Below are positions 54,975 to 62,700 of a DNA stretch of 64,000 bases, piece after piece. Source of the stretch: Mucilaginibacter sp. L196. Its GTDB lineage: Bacteria; Bacteroidota; Bacteroidia; Sphingobacteriales; Sphingobacteriaceae. The stretch spans positions 278,219 through 342,218 of the forward strand of contig NZ_LMUO01000015.1 of NCBI RefSeq assembly GCF_009765905.1. The letters are read 5' to 3'. The notes below the pieces were generated by a model, which saw only the letters and a list, made by a program, of their open reading frames with translations, did no database searches and had not been told where the DNA came from. The position numbers and the translations under genes were made by a program. The number at the start of each line of letters is the position of its first letter. Positions within the stretch are counted from its first letter, which is position 1.

Positions 54975-56168
54975 ATGACAAGAGAATTTGAACAACGGTT
55001 ATCAGCATTAGAAAATGCTTACGATAAGCTTATTACTACGCCAAACAAAATAGCAGGGCTTGGTAATGGCGTATATGACCGCTATATAAATCCTGTATTA
55101 ACAGCAGCACATGCGCCGGTTTTTTGGAAATATGATCTAAATCCAAAAACGAATCCTTATTTAATGGAGCGCTTTGGTGTTAACGCGGCGTTTAACGCAG
55201 GCGCTATAAAATGGAAAGGCAAATACTTGCTGATGGCCCGTGTGGAAGGTGTCGACCGGAAATCATTTTTCGCGATCGCGGAGAGTCCTAACGGCATAGA
55301 CAATTTCACATTTTGGGAAAAGCCGATTAATATGCCGGAGACGGACAAACCTGATACAAACATATATGATGCCCGTTTAACAGAACATGCTGATGGTTGG
55401 ATATATGCCTTATTTTGTACCGAAAGACGTGACCCTGAAGCACCAGCTTACGACCAATCAATGGCGGTTGCCGCTTGCGGTATTGCCCGCACTCGCGATT
55501 TTATAAACTGGGAACGTTTACCCGACCTAAAAACGCCATCGGCCCAACAACGTAATGTTGTTTTGCATCCGGAATTTGTTAATGGCAAATATGCTTTTTA
55601 CACACGCCCGCAGGATAGTTTTATTAATGCAGGTAAAGGTGGCGGTATAGGTTTTGCTGTGTGTGATGATATTGAACATGCGGTTATAGATCATGAAGAC
55701 ATCATCGACAATAAAATTTATCACACAGTTTACGAAGCTAAAAATGGCCAGGGTCCGGCACCAATTAAAACCGAACATGGCTGGCTGCATTTGGCCCATG
55801 GCGTGCGTCACACTGCTGCCGGTTTAAGATATGTGCTATATATGTTTATGACTGATTTGCATGATCTTACTAAGGTAATTCACAAACCGGGCGGTTATTT
55901 TATAGCACCTGCTGACGATGAATACACCGGTGATGTACCAAATGTTGTTTTCTGTAACGGGTGGATAATTGACGAGGATGGCACAGTTTATATTTACTAC
56001 GCATCATCGGATACCCGAATGCATGTGGCTACCTCTACCCTGCCAAAACTATTAGACTATGTAATGAATAACCCGGCAGATGGTTTGCGTTCGGCAACAT
56101 CAGTTGATACGTTAAACAAAATAATTACAGCTAATAACAACATATTGGCTCAGGAAAAAAAAGGATAA
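54975..56168 (+). CDS. GH130_1-like 4-O-beta-D-mannosyl-D-glucose phosphorylase
   Basis: 397 residues, no signal peptide, cytoplasmic. The N-terminal motif MERFGVNAAFNAGAIKW (64-80), RVEGVDRKS (89-97), and NIYDARLTEH with catalytic Asp132 match mannosylglucose phosphorylases such as the Bacteroides fragilis enzyme. Known members split Man-beta-1,4-Glc with phosphate into Man-1-P and glucose. The next gene encodes a cellobiose 2-epimerase, the classical partner that makes the substrate from mannobiose. The pair strongly supports this specificity over mannan-oligosaccharide phosphorylase. Man-1-P could then go to the mutase at 3022-3810. Confidence 0.9.
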   Translation: MTREFEQRLSALENAYDKLITTPNKIAGLGNGVYDRYINPVLTAAHAPVFWKYDLNPKTNPYLMERFGVNAAFNAGAIKWKGKYLLMARVEGVDRKSFFAIAESPNGIDNFTFWEKPINMPETDKPDTNIYDARLTEHADGWIYALFCTERRDPEAPAYDQSMAVAACGIARTRDFINWERLPDLKTPSAQQRNVVLHPEFVNGKYAFYTRPQDSFINAGKGGGIGFAVCDDIEHAVIDHEDIIDNKIYHTVYEAKNGQGPAPIKTEHGWLHLAHGVRHTAAGLRYVLYMFMTDLHDLTKVIHKPGGYFIAPADDEYTGDVPNVVFCNGWIIDEDGTVYIYYASSDTRMHVATSTLPKLLDYVMNNPADGLRSATSVDTLNKIITANNNILAQEKKG

Positions 56169-56177
56169 GTGCAAAAA

Positions 56178-57389
56178 ATGGTACACAATCAGCCCGTTGA
56201 AGATCAGCTTGCAGTATTAAAAAATGAGCTTAGCGATGAGTTAAGCAACATTTTTAGCTATTGGATGAACAACACTACCGACGAGGTATATGGCGGATTT
56301 CTTGGTCGTATTGATGAGCAAAATAAGGTAATTGAAAATTCGCCCAAAGGCTCTGTTTTAAATGCAAGAATACTGTGGTCGTTCTCTGCTGCTTATAATC
56401 TCACTAAAAATCCTGATTACTTACAATATGCCGAAAGAGCATACCAATTCATAATTGACCATTTTATTGACAACGAATTTGGCGGCGTTTACTGGTCGGT
56501 AGATTATGAAGGCAAGCCACTGGATACCAAAAAGCAGGTGTATGCTAATGCGTTCACCATTTATGGGTTCAGCGAATATCACATTGCATCAGGTAATGAA
56601 GAAGCCAAAACATTAGCCATTGAACTTTATAACTTGTTAGTTAAAAACAGCTTCGACACTAAAAATACCGGTTATTTAGAAGCTTTTACGAGAGATTGGC
56701 AACCGCTTAATGATCTCCGGTTAAGTGCAAAGGATGCCAATGAGAAAAAGACAATGAACACGCATCTGCATGTTTTGGAGGCTTATACAACCTTATACCG
56801 TATTTGGCAACCTGAAGAGTTAAAACTGCAAATTGAAACCCTGATCCATAACTTCTTAGATCATTTTATCGACCCAAAAACACATCACTGTTTATTATTT
56901 TTTGATGAGGACTGGAACAACAAATCAGGATTAATATCATACGGCCATGATATAGAAACTACCTGGCTTTTACAGGAAGCGGCCGAAGTGATTAACAATG
57001 AATTATTACTCGAAAGAATCAAGACCATCAATATCCCAATAACCGAAGCTACCATAGCTGGCTTGGATGATGATGGCGGCCTTTGGTATGAATATGAACC
57101 TGCAGATCATCAGCTCATTAAACAAAAACACTGGTGGGTACAGGCTGAAGCTATGGTTGGGTTTTATAATACCTGGCAAATAACTGGCGATGAAAAATAT
57201 CTTGCCATAGTTGAGAAAAACTGGCAATACATCAAAGCTAAAATATTAGACCCAAAATACGGCGAATGGCTATGGGGAATAGATGAAAATGGCGAAACGA
57301 TGAAGGGTGAAGACAAAGCTGGTATTTGGAAATGCCCATATCATAATAGCCGGGCGTGCATAGAGATTATTAAACGGATAAGCAGATAA
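56178..57389 (+). CDS. Cellobiose 2-epimerase (AGE family)
   Basis: About 403 residues, an (alpha/alpha)6 barrel without signal peptide. AGE/CE motifs: LNARILWSFSAAY, YANAFTIYGFSEYHIASG, NTHLHVLEAYTTLYR with the active-site His, YGHDIETTWLLQEAAE, HWWVQAEAMVGFYN and WKCPYHNSRA. Cellobiose 2-epimerase converts beta-1,4-mannobiose to mannosylglucose, feeding the GH130 enzyme directly upstream. I chose the ATG at 56178; a GTG at 56169, abutting the previous stop, would add three residues. N-acylglucosamine 2-epimerase is excluded by context rather than by a single residue. Confidence 0.88.
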   Translation: MVHNQPVEDQLAVLKNELSDELSNIFSYWMNNTTDEVYGGFLGRIDEQNKVIENSPKGSVLNARILWSFSAAYNLTKNPDYLQYAERAYQFIIDHFIDNEFGGVYWSVDYEGKPLDTKKQVYANAFTIYGFSEYHIASGNEEAKTLAIELYNLLVKNSFDTKNTGYLEAFTRDWQPLNDLRLSAKDANEKKTMNTHLHVLEAYTTLYRIWQPEELKLQIETLIHNFLDHFIDPKTHHCLLFFDEDWNNKSGLISYGHDIETTWLLQEAAEVINNELLLERIKTINIPITEATIAGLDDDGGLWYEYEPADHQLIKQKHWWVQAEAMVGFYNTWQITGDEKYLAIVEKNWQYIKAKILDPKYGEWLWGIDENGETMKGEDKAGIWKCPYHNSRACIEIIKRISR

Positions 57390-57393
57390 ACCA

Positions 57394-59151
57394 ATGAAGA
57401 ATTTCAACAAAACGTGTTTGATTATAGCGGGATGCGGCATGATGCTACAGGCTTGTAAAAAAGGCGACTCATCAACAAATAGTGGTGGTGCTACAACAGA
57501 TACAACCAACGCCCCTATTGTAGCACCAACCGAGCCTGCTATTGCCAGTACACAAGGCTTCTTTTTAAATAACTGGCAGGCAAAAACATGGGTTGCGCCA
57601 TCTACAAAGGCGGCAACAAAACCCTCTGCAGATGGAGCGGTTATTGTTACGGTTGACGTAAGTAAGGAAATAACCAAGGTATCAAGTTTAGAGTATGGTA
57701 ATAATACCAACCCTTTTATGGGCCCAATTTCAACCGTACCTGTATTAATTAATAACATTAGTAGTTTATCACCTAACATTCTCCGGTTTCCGGGTGGCAG
57801 TTTGTCGGATATTTATTTCTGGGATCAGTCAAATACCGCGCCTGCTGATGCGCCTGCACAACTGTTAGACGACAATGGCACTGCTTCGGCAGCCGGTTAT
57901 TGGTTTGGCAACAGTTCATCCTCAACAACCATGACAGTTGATGATTACTATTCGGCTTTACAACAAACAAAAAGTACCGGGTTAATTACTGTTAACTATG
58001 GTTACGCGCGTTATGGAACGAGTGCCAACCCGGTAGCAACGGCTGCGCATTATGCCGCTAATTGGGTTAGATATGATAAAGGCCGCACAACTTATTGGGA
58101 AGTCGGCAACGAAATATATGGTGATTGGGAAGCCGGCTATCGAATTGATCAAACCCAAAACAAGGATGGACAGGTACAAATACAGGATGGTACCACCTAT
58201 GGTAATCACTTTAAGGTTTTTGCCGATTCTATGCGTGCCGCCGCTGCTCAGGTTGGTAACACCAATATAAAAATTGGTGTAGTTTTAGACGGCGCCGCTG
58301 ATCAAAACGGTGCCAGTGAAGGCCAGGTAAGTAACTGGAACAACAATGTTTTAACAGCCGAAGGCAATACTGCCGACTTCTTCGTACTCCATAATTACTA
58401 TACCCCTTATGAGCAAAACTCACAACCGAGTGTTATATTAGGCACACCGGCACCGGGTACAAGCCAAATGATGGCATGGGTAAAAACATCGGTAGCAAAT
58501 GCCGGGGTTACGCAAAAACCCGTTGCTATGGATGAATGGAATATTTTTTCGACCGGATCATCGCAAATGGTATCAAATATAGCAGGCTTACATGCGGTTA
58601 TGACTTTGGGCGAAGCATTGAAAGACCAAATTAGTATGACAAGCCGCTGGGATTTGGCAAATTCATACGACAATGGGGATGATATGGGCATGTTCAATAA
58701 CTCAGCGCCGTACCAGGGTGCCGAACCGGGTGCACCTGCATGGAACCCAAGACCTGCATTTTATTATATGTACTTTTTCCAAAATTATATCGGCGACCAT
58801 TTGTTAACTACCGCGTCAAGCAATGGGAATATATCAGCCTATGGCTCATCCTATACCTCTGGGCAGGCGGGTGTTATTTTAGTGAATACAGGTATCGGGA
58901 ACCGTGTTGTAACTGTTAACTTTAGAAACTTTGCAGCGGGTGCTAATTACTATTATTACACGCTAACAGGTGGTACTGATAATGCTCCATTTTCACACCA
59001 GGTTTACGTAAATGGTGCAGGGCCGACAACAAGTTCAGGCGGGCCATCAAATTACGCCACGATACCGGCAAGTACTGCCAGCATATCAGGCGGAATTACC
59101 GTGAGCATACCGTCGTATTCAGCTGTATTTTTAGTTGCAGATAAAAAATAA
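57394..59151 (+). CDS. Clan GH-A glycoside hydrolase lipoprotein, GH51/GH44-like, family uncertain
   Basis: 585 residues with lipobox LQAC at Cys21 and a Ser/Thr/Gly linker, so probably surface-exposed. The barrel includes ILRFPGGSLSDIYFWD (129-144), YWEVGNEIYGDWE (234-246; Glu240 as acid/base) and VAMDEWNIF (377-385; Glu381 as nucleophile). That pattern recalls GH51 arabinofuranosidases and GH44 endoglucanases without being clearly either. A C-terminal beta domain follows (about 480-585). It lies 4 bp after the epimerase in the mannan operon. It could be a surface endo-mannanase/glucanase or an arabinofuranosidase for side chains. Confidence 0.68.
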   Translation: MKNFNKTCLIIAGCGMMLQACKKGDSSTNSGGATTDTTNAPIVAPTEPAIASTQGFFLNNWQAKTWVAPSTKAATKPSADGAVIVTVDVSKEITKVSSLEYGNNTNPFMGPISTVPVLINNISSLSPNILRFPGGSLSDIYFWDQSNTAPADAPAQLLDDNGTASAAGYWFGNSSSSTTMTVDDYYSALQQTKSTGLITVNYGYARYGTSANPVATAAHYAANWVRYDKGRTTYWEVGNEIYGDWEAGYRIDQTQNKDGQVQIQDGTTYGNHFKVFADSMRAAAAQVGNTNIKIGVVLDGAADQNGASEGQVSNWNNNVLTAEGNTADFFVLHNYYTPYEQNSQPSVILGTPAPGTSQMMAWVKTSVANAGVTQKPVAMDEWNIFSTGSSQMVSNIAGLHAVMTLGEALKDQISMTSRWDLANSYDNGDDMGMFNNSAPYQGAEPGAPAWNPRPAFYYMYFFQNYIGDHLLTTASSNGNISAYGSSYTSGQAGVILVNTGIGNRVVTVNFRNFAAGANYYYYTLTGGTDNAPFSHQVYVNGAGPTTSSGGPSNYATIPASTASISGGITVSIPSYSAVFLVADKK

Positions 59152-59156
59152 AGACT

Positions 59157-60380
59157 ATGAGATCAACCCTTTATAAACTATTAATTGTTATTATTTGCTG
59201 TTTTAGCAGCAGTAATTTATTCGCGCAAAAGTTTGAAGAACTGGCACAAACCCCACCAATGGGCTGGAACACCTGGAACACATTCCAAACCAATATTAAC
59301 GAGCAAATGCTGAGAGATATGGTGGATGCCTATGTATCGTCGGGCATGCGCGATGCCGGGTATACCTATTTTGTGCTGGATGATGGGTGGATGTCGATGC
59401 AAAGAGATAACAACGGCAGCTTAGTTGCTGATCCTAAGAAATTCCCAAGCGGAATGAAAGCATTTGCCGATTATGTACACTCCAAAGGATTAAAGTTTGG
59501 CATTTATAACTGTGCAGGTACACATACCTGTGGAGGCTATCCCGGCACACATGGTTATGAGTACCAGGATGCCCGTTTATATGCCTCATGGGGTGTTGAC
59601 TATTTAAAATACGATTGGTGTAATACTGATAGTATAAATGCACGCGATGCTTATTTGACTATGAGCAGGGCCATTCGCACGGCGGGCAGGCCAATGGTTT
59701 TTAGTCTTTGTGAGTGGGGAAATCATGCGCCATGGCTTTGGGCAAAAAACGTAGGACAATTATGGCGTACGACCACTGATATTCATGCAGGATTCGCAGA
59801 GGATCAGAACAATGGCAGCTGGTCGTCGTTTGGTGTTTTGCATATTTTGGATTTACAGGACCATATCAGGCAATATGCGGGCCCCGGCCATTGGAATGAC
59901 CCGGATATGCTGGAAGTTGGTAACGGAATGACTTATGCTGAGGATAAAGCTCACTTTTCATTATGGTGTATGCTTGCAGCACCATTAATATCTGGTAATG
60001 ATCTGCGTAAAATGTCGTCTCAAACAACTGCTATCTTAACCAATAAGGAAGTTATAGCGGTAGATCAGGATTCATTAGGTGTCGAGTGTTTTAAATACTA
60101 CTCTTTTGATGGCATGGAAATATTTGTAAAGGCATTAAAAGATAGTAGCCTGGCGGTTTGCTTTTTAAACCGTTTATCGCGCCAGCAAAATATTGATTTC
60201 GACTGGAAAGAACACATGATCACCGATACGGCATCAAAACTAAACATCGACTTTAATAAAAACACATATGCATTGCGTGACCTTTGGGCTAAAAAGAACA
60301 TCGGCACAACCAATAAACCATTGAAGCAAACTATTGGCTCGCACGAGGTGCTTATGCTTAAATTGAGCAAAGTAAACTAA
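59157..60380 (+). CDS. GH27 alpha-galactosidase
   Basis: 407 residues with signal peptide to about 24 (NLFAQK). GH27 motifs in order: TPPMGWNTWNTF (32-43), YFVLDDGWM (71-79), nucleophile Asp153 in LKYDWCN, and GHWNDPDMLEVGN (244-256) carrying the acid/base Asp. A small C-terminal beta domain completes it. The enzyme removes alpha-1,6-galactose from galactomannan or galactoglucomannan, opening the backbone to GH26. It starts 5 bp after the previous stop and ends directly against the GH26 start. Confidence 0.94.
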   Translation: MRSTLYKLLIVIICCFSSSNLFAQKFEELAQTPPMGWNTWNTFQTNINEQMLRDMVDAYVSSGMRDAGYTYFVLDDGWMSMQRDNNGSLVADPKKFPSGMKAFADYVHSKGLKFGIYNCAGTHTCGGYPGTHGYEYQDARLYASWGVDYLKYDWCNTDSINARDAYLTMSRAIRTAGRPMVFSLCEWGNHAPWLWAKNVGQLWRTTTDIHAGFAEDQNNGSWSSFGVLHILDLQDHIRQYAGPGHWNDPDMLEVGNGMTYAEDKAHFSLWCMLAAPLISGNDLRKMSSQTTAILTNKEVIAVDQDSLGVECFKYYSFDGMEIFVKALKDSSLAVCFLNRLSRQQNIDFDWKEHMITDTASKLNIDFNKNTYALRDLWAKKNIGTTNKPLKQTIGSHEVLMLKLSKVN

Positions 60381-61505
60381 ATGAAAAAGTGCCTCACCCT
60401 ATTATCCGTACTGCTTTGCGGCTCTGCAAGCTTTGCACAGCAATTATATGCGCCAAGCGATAAACTGGCTACTCATGAAACAATACAGCTTTACAGTAGC
60501 ATGCAGCGATTGGTAGGCGCGGGAACATTATTCGGCCACCATGACGATACCGCTTATGGTGTTGGATGGAAAGATGAAGATAACCGCTCGGATGTAAAAA
60601 GCGTTACCGGCTCCTACCCTGGTTTGTACGAATGGGATTTCGCAAAGATGGAACATAAACGCGACAGTGATATTAACGGCCATCCATTTAAGCGCCAGCG
60701 GAAGTTAGTGAGAGAGGCTTATGATCGCGGCGGCATTAATGAATTTTGCTGGCATATGGATAACCCATCCAACGGAAAATCTGCTTGGGATACTACGCAT
60801 AATAGCGTAGCGGATATTATTCCGGGTGGCTCGCATCATGATGTTTATGTTAAGTATTTAGATAATATTGCTGAATATGCGCACACATTAAAAGGGCCGG
60901 ATGGTGAAGCTATACCTTTCCTTTTCAGGCCATTTCATGAGCTTACAGGTAATTGGTTTTGGTGGGGCAGAAATGATTGCACATCTGATGAATTCAAAAC
61001 CTTATGGCGCTTTACTATTGATTATTTGCGCAATACAAAAAAACTGCATAACCTGCTGATTGTATATTCTGTAGCAGATTTTGACACCAAAGAAGATTTT
61101 TTGGCCAGATATCCCGGCGATGATTATGTAGATGTGATAGGTTTTGACAACTACTGTTATAATAGCGTAAAAGACTATGCGTATAATTTAGATAAACGCA
61201 TGGGTTTACAACTGGAAATAGCCAAAGAACACCATAAACTGGCATGTGTTGCCGAAACTGGATACGAGGGCATACCGCAAGCTGATTTTTGGACCAGTGT
61301 TTTATTACCCAAATTGCAGAAGTACCCGCAAACATCATTTGTGCTGGTTTGGCGTAACTGGAAAACAACACATTTTTACGCGCCATATCCCGGGCAGGTT
61401 AGTGCTGATGATTTTGTGAAGTTTGCTAAGGATGATCATACCCTATTTCAAAACCGTTTAACACCTTTGGCTGTGTATGGAAAATATATTCCGCCAATTC
61501 AATAA
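60381..61505 (+). CDS. GH26 beta-mannanase
   Basis: 374 residues with signal peptide to about 20 (ASFAQ). GH26 motifs: GHHDDTAYGVGW (52-63), FRPFHELTGNWFWWG (182-196) with acid/base Glu187 preceded by the conserved His, and CVAETGYEGI (289-298) with nucleophile Glu292. The lack of a lipobox suggests periplasmic work on imported manno-oligosaccharides, possibly releasing mannobiose for the epimerase. It directly abuts GH27 with no spacer. Confidence 0.93.
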   Translation: MKKCLTLLSVLLCGSASFAQQLYAPSDKLATHETIQLYSSMQRLVGAGTLFGHHDDTAYGVGWKDEDNRSDVKSVTGSYPGLYEWDFAKMEHKRDSDINGHPFKRQRKLVREAYDRGGINEFCWHMDNPSNGKSAWDTTHNSVADIIPGGSHHDVYVKYLDNIAEYAHTLKGPDGEAIPFLFRPFHELTGNWFWWGRNDCTSDEFKTLWRFTIDYLRNTKKLHNLLIVYSVADFDTKEDFLARYPGDDYVDVIGFDNYCYNSVKDYAYNLDKRMGLQLEIAKEHHKLACVAETGYEGIPQADFWTSVLLPKLQKYPQTSFVLVWRNWKTTHFYAPYPGQVSADDFVKFAKDDHTLFQNRLTPLAVYGKYIPPIQ

Positions 61506-61511
61506 TATTAG

Positions 61512-62585
61512 ATGAAGTATCTTTTTTGCTTATCGATTGCCGCTTTCAGCACATTTTGCGCTATCGCGAAGCCATTAAAACATAAAGAATTAACATTTTT
61601 TAAAGCCGATAACCCCAACATCAAATATGTTGGCCGGGTTGATTTTGACAATCCTTTAGCCCCTCGTTTTTGGAACCCGGGTGTATACGTGCAGGCAAAA
61701 TTTAAAGGACCGTCGTTAGAGATCACTGTTAATGATGAAACCCTGTACGGCGTAACTCATAATTATTTAGAGATCGCTATTGATAATAACCCTCCTATCA
61801 GGATACAGACTACCGGAAAAACCAGCCGGTTATTGGTTGCCAGCAATCTTTCTTCCGGTTCGCATACGGTTACTATTTGTAAGGATACTGAATCGGGAAT
61901 AGGTTATATTGAGTTTGTGGGGATGAAATGCGAAGAGTTATTACCACTGCATCAACCTAAAAGGAAAATTGAATTTATAGGCGATTCGATAACCTGCGGC
62001 ACCAGTATGGACCAATCGGTTGTTAAATGCGATAAAGGCTATTGGTACGATCAACATAATGCTTATATGAGCTATGGACCAAGTACGGCAAGGATGCTTG
62101 ATGCGCAATGGCAAATAAGTGCCGTATCGGGTATTGGTTTAATACATAGCTGCTGCAACCTGGATATTACCATGCCAAAGGTATTTGACAAGGTTGATTT
62201 GCGTGCCGATAGTATCCAATGGAGTTTCAGCAAATATACTCCCGATGTTGTTACCATTTGCCTTGGGCAGAACGATGGCAAACAAGATTCTGTAGCTTTT
62301 TGCAGCGCTTATGTGAGTTTTATTAAACAAATCAGGGCTCATTATCCTAATGCAGATATTGTTTGCCTGAATAGCCCTATGGGTAATGTCGAGTTAACGG
62401 GAATGCTTAAAAATTATATATCTGGTATTGAGCAATACATGCATAATAGCGGGGATAAAAAAGTTTCTCATTTCCTTTTCCCGGGAGGGTATAATAATGG
62501 TTGTGGTAGTCACCCGGATATGGCGCAGCATCAGTTGATTGCTGAGCAGTTGGTGGGGTATTTGAGGGGGTTGGAGAATTGGTAA
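61512..62585 (+). CDS. CE2-like SGNH acetyl esterase (glucomannan deacetylase)
   Basis: 357 residues with signal peptide to about 19. An N-terminal jelly roll (about 35-140, FWNPGVYVQAKFKG) precedes an SGNH hydrolase domain: nucleophile Ser159 in EFIGDSITCG, CLGQNDGKQDS with the Asn block, and His334 in GSHPD near the C-terminus. This two-domain order is the CE2 family, whose members remove O-acetyl groups from mannans and xylans. Last gene of the mannan operon. A palindromic element follows and may act as terminator. Confidence 0.87.
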   Translation: MKYLFCLSIAAFSTFCAIAKPLKHKELTFFKADNPNIKYVGRVDFDNPLAPRFWNPGVYVQAKFKGPSLEITVNDETLYGVTHNYLEIAIDNNPPIRIQTTGKTSRLLVASNLSSGSHTVTICKDTESGIGYIEFVGMKCEELLPLHQPKRKIEFIGDSITCGTSMDQSVVKCDKGYWYDQHNAYMSYGPSTARMLDAQWQISAVSGIGLIHSCCNLDITMPKVFDKVDLRADSIQWSFSKYTPDVVTICLGQNDGKQDSVAFCSAYVSFIKQIRAHYPNADIVCLNSPMGNVELTGMLKNYISGIEQYMHNSGDKKVSHFLFPGGYNNGCGSHPDMAQHQLIAEQLVGYLRGLENW

Positions 62586-62600
62586 ATTCTTAAATATGAT

Positions 62601-62674
62601 TTGTCATTCTGAGGAACGAAAAATCTGTAAAGTAGTTTACACCGTACAGATTCTTCGCTGCGCTCAGAATGACA
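62601..62674. repeat. Palindromic repeat element between convergent genes
   Basis: The left arm from 62601 (TTGTCATTCTGAGGAACGAA, continuing into AATCTGTA) and the right arm ending at 62674 (reverse complement TTTGTCATTCTGAG, then GAAGAATCTGTA) form a long hairpin. The outer 13 bases are identical and the inner part is imperfect. It lies between the CE2-like gene and the convergent GH2 gene and shares its scaffold with the element at 6153-6347. Confidence 0.75.
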
Positions 62675-62700
62675 AAAGGAAAGTTTTATACTGTTTTAGC

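Noticed and set aside
57270..57779. 169-codon minus-strand reading frame
   Set aside because: It lies opposite the epimerase and GH-A genes, both well supported by catalytic motifs; its hydrophobic look comes from the complementary codons.
61015..61386. 123-codon minus-strand reading frame
   Set aside because: Antisense to the GH26 gene, with no family features.
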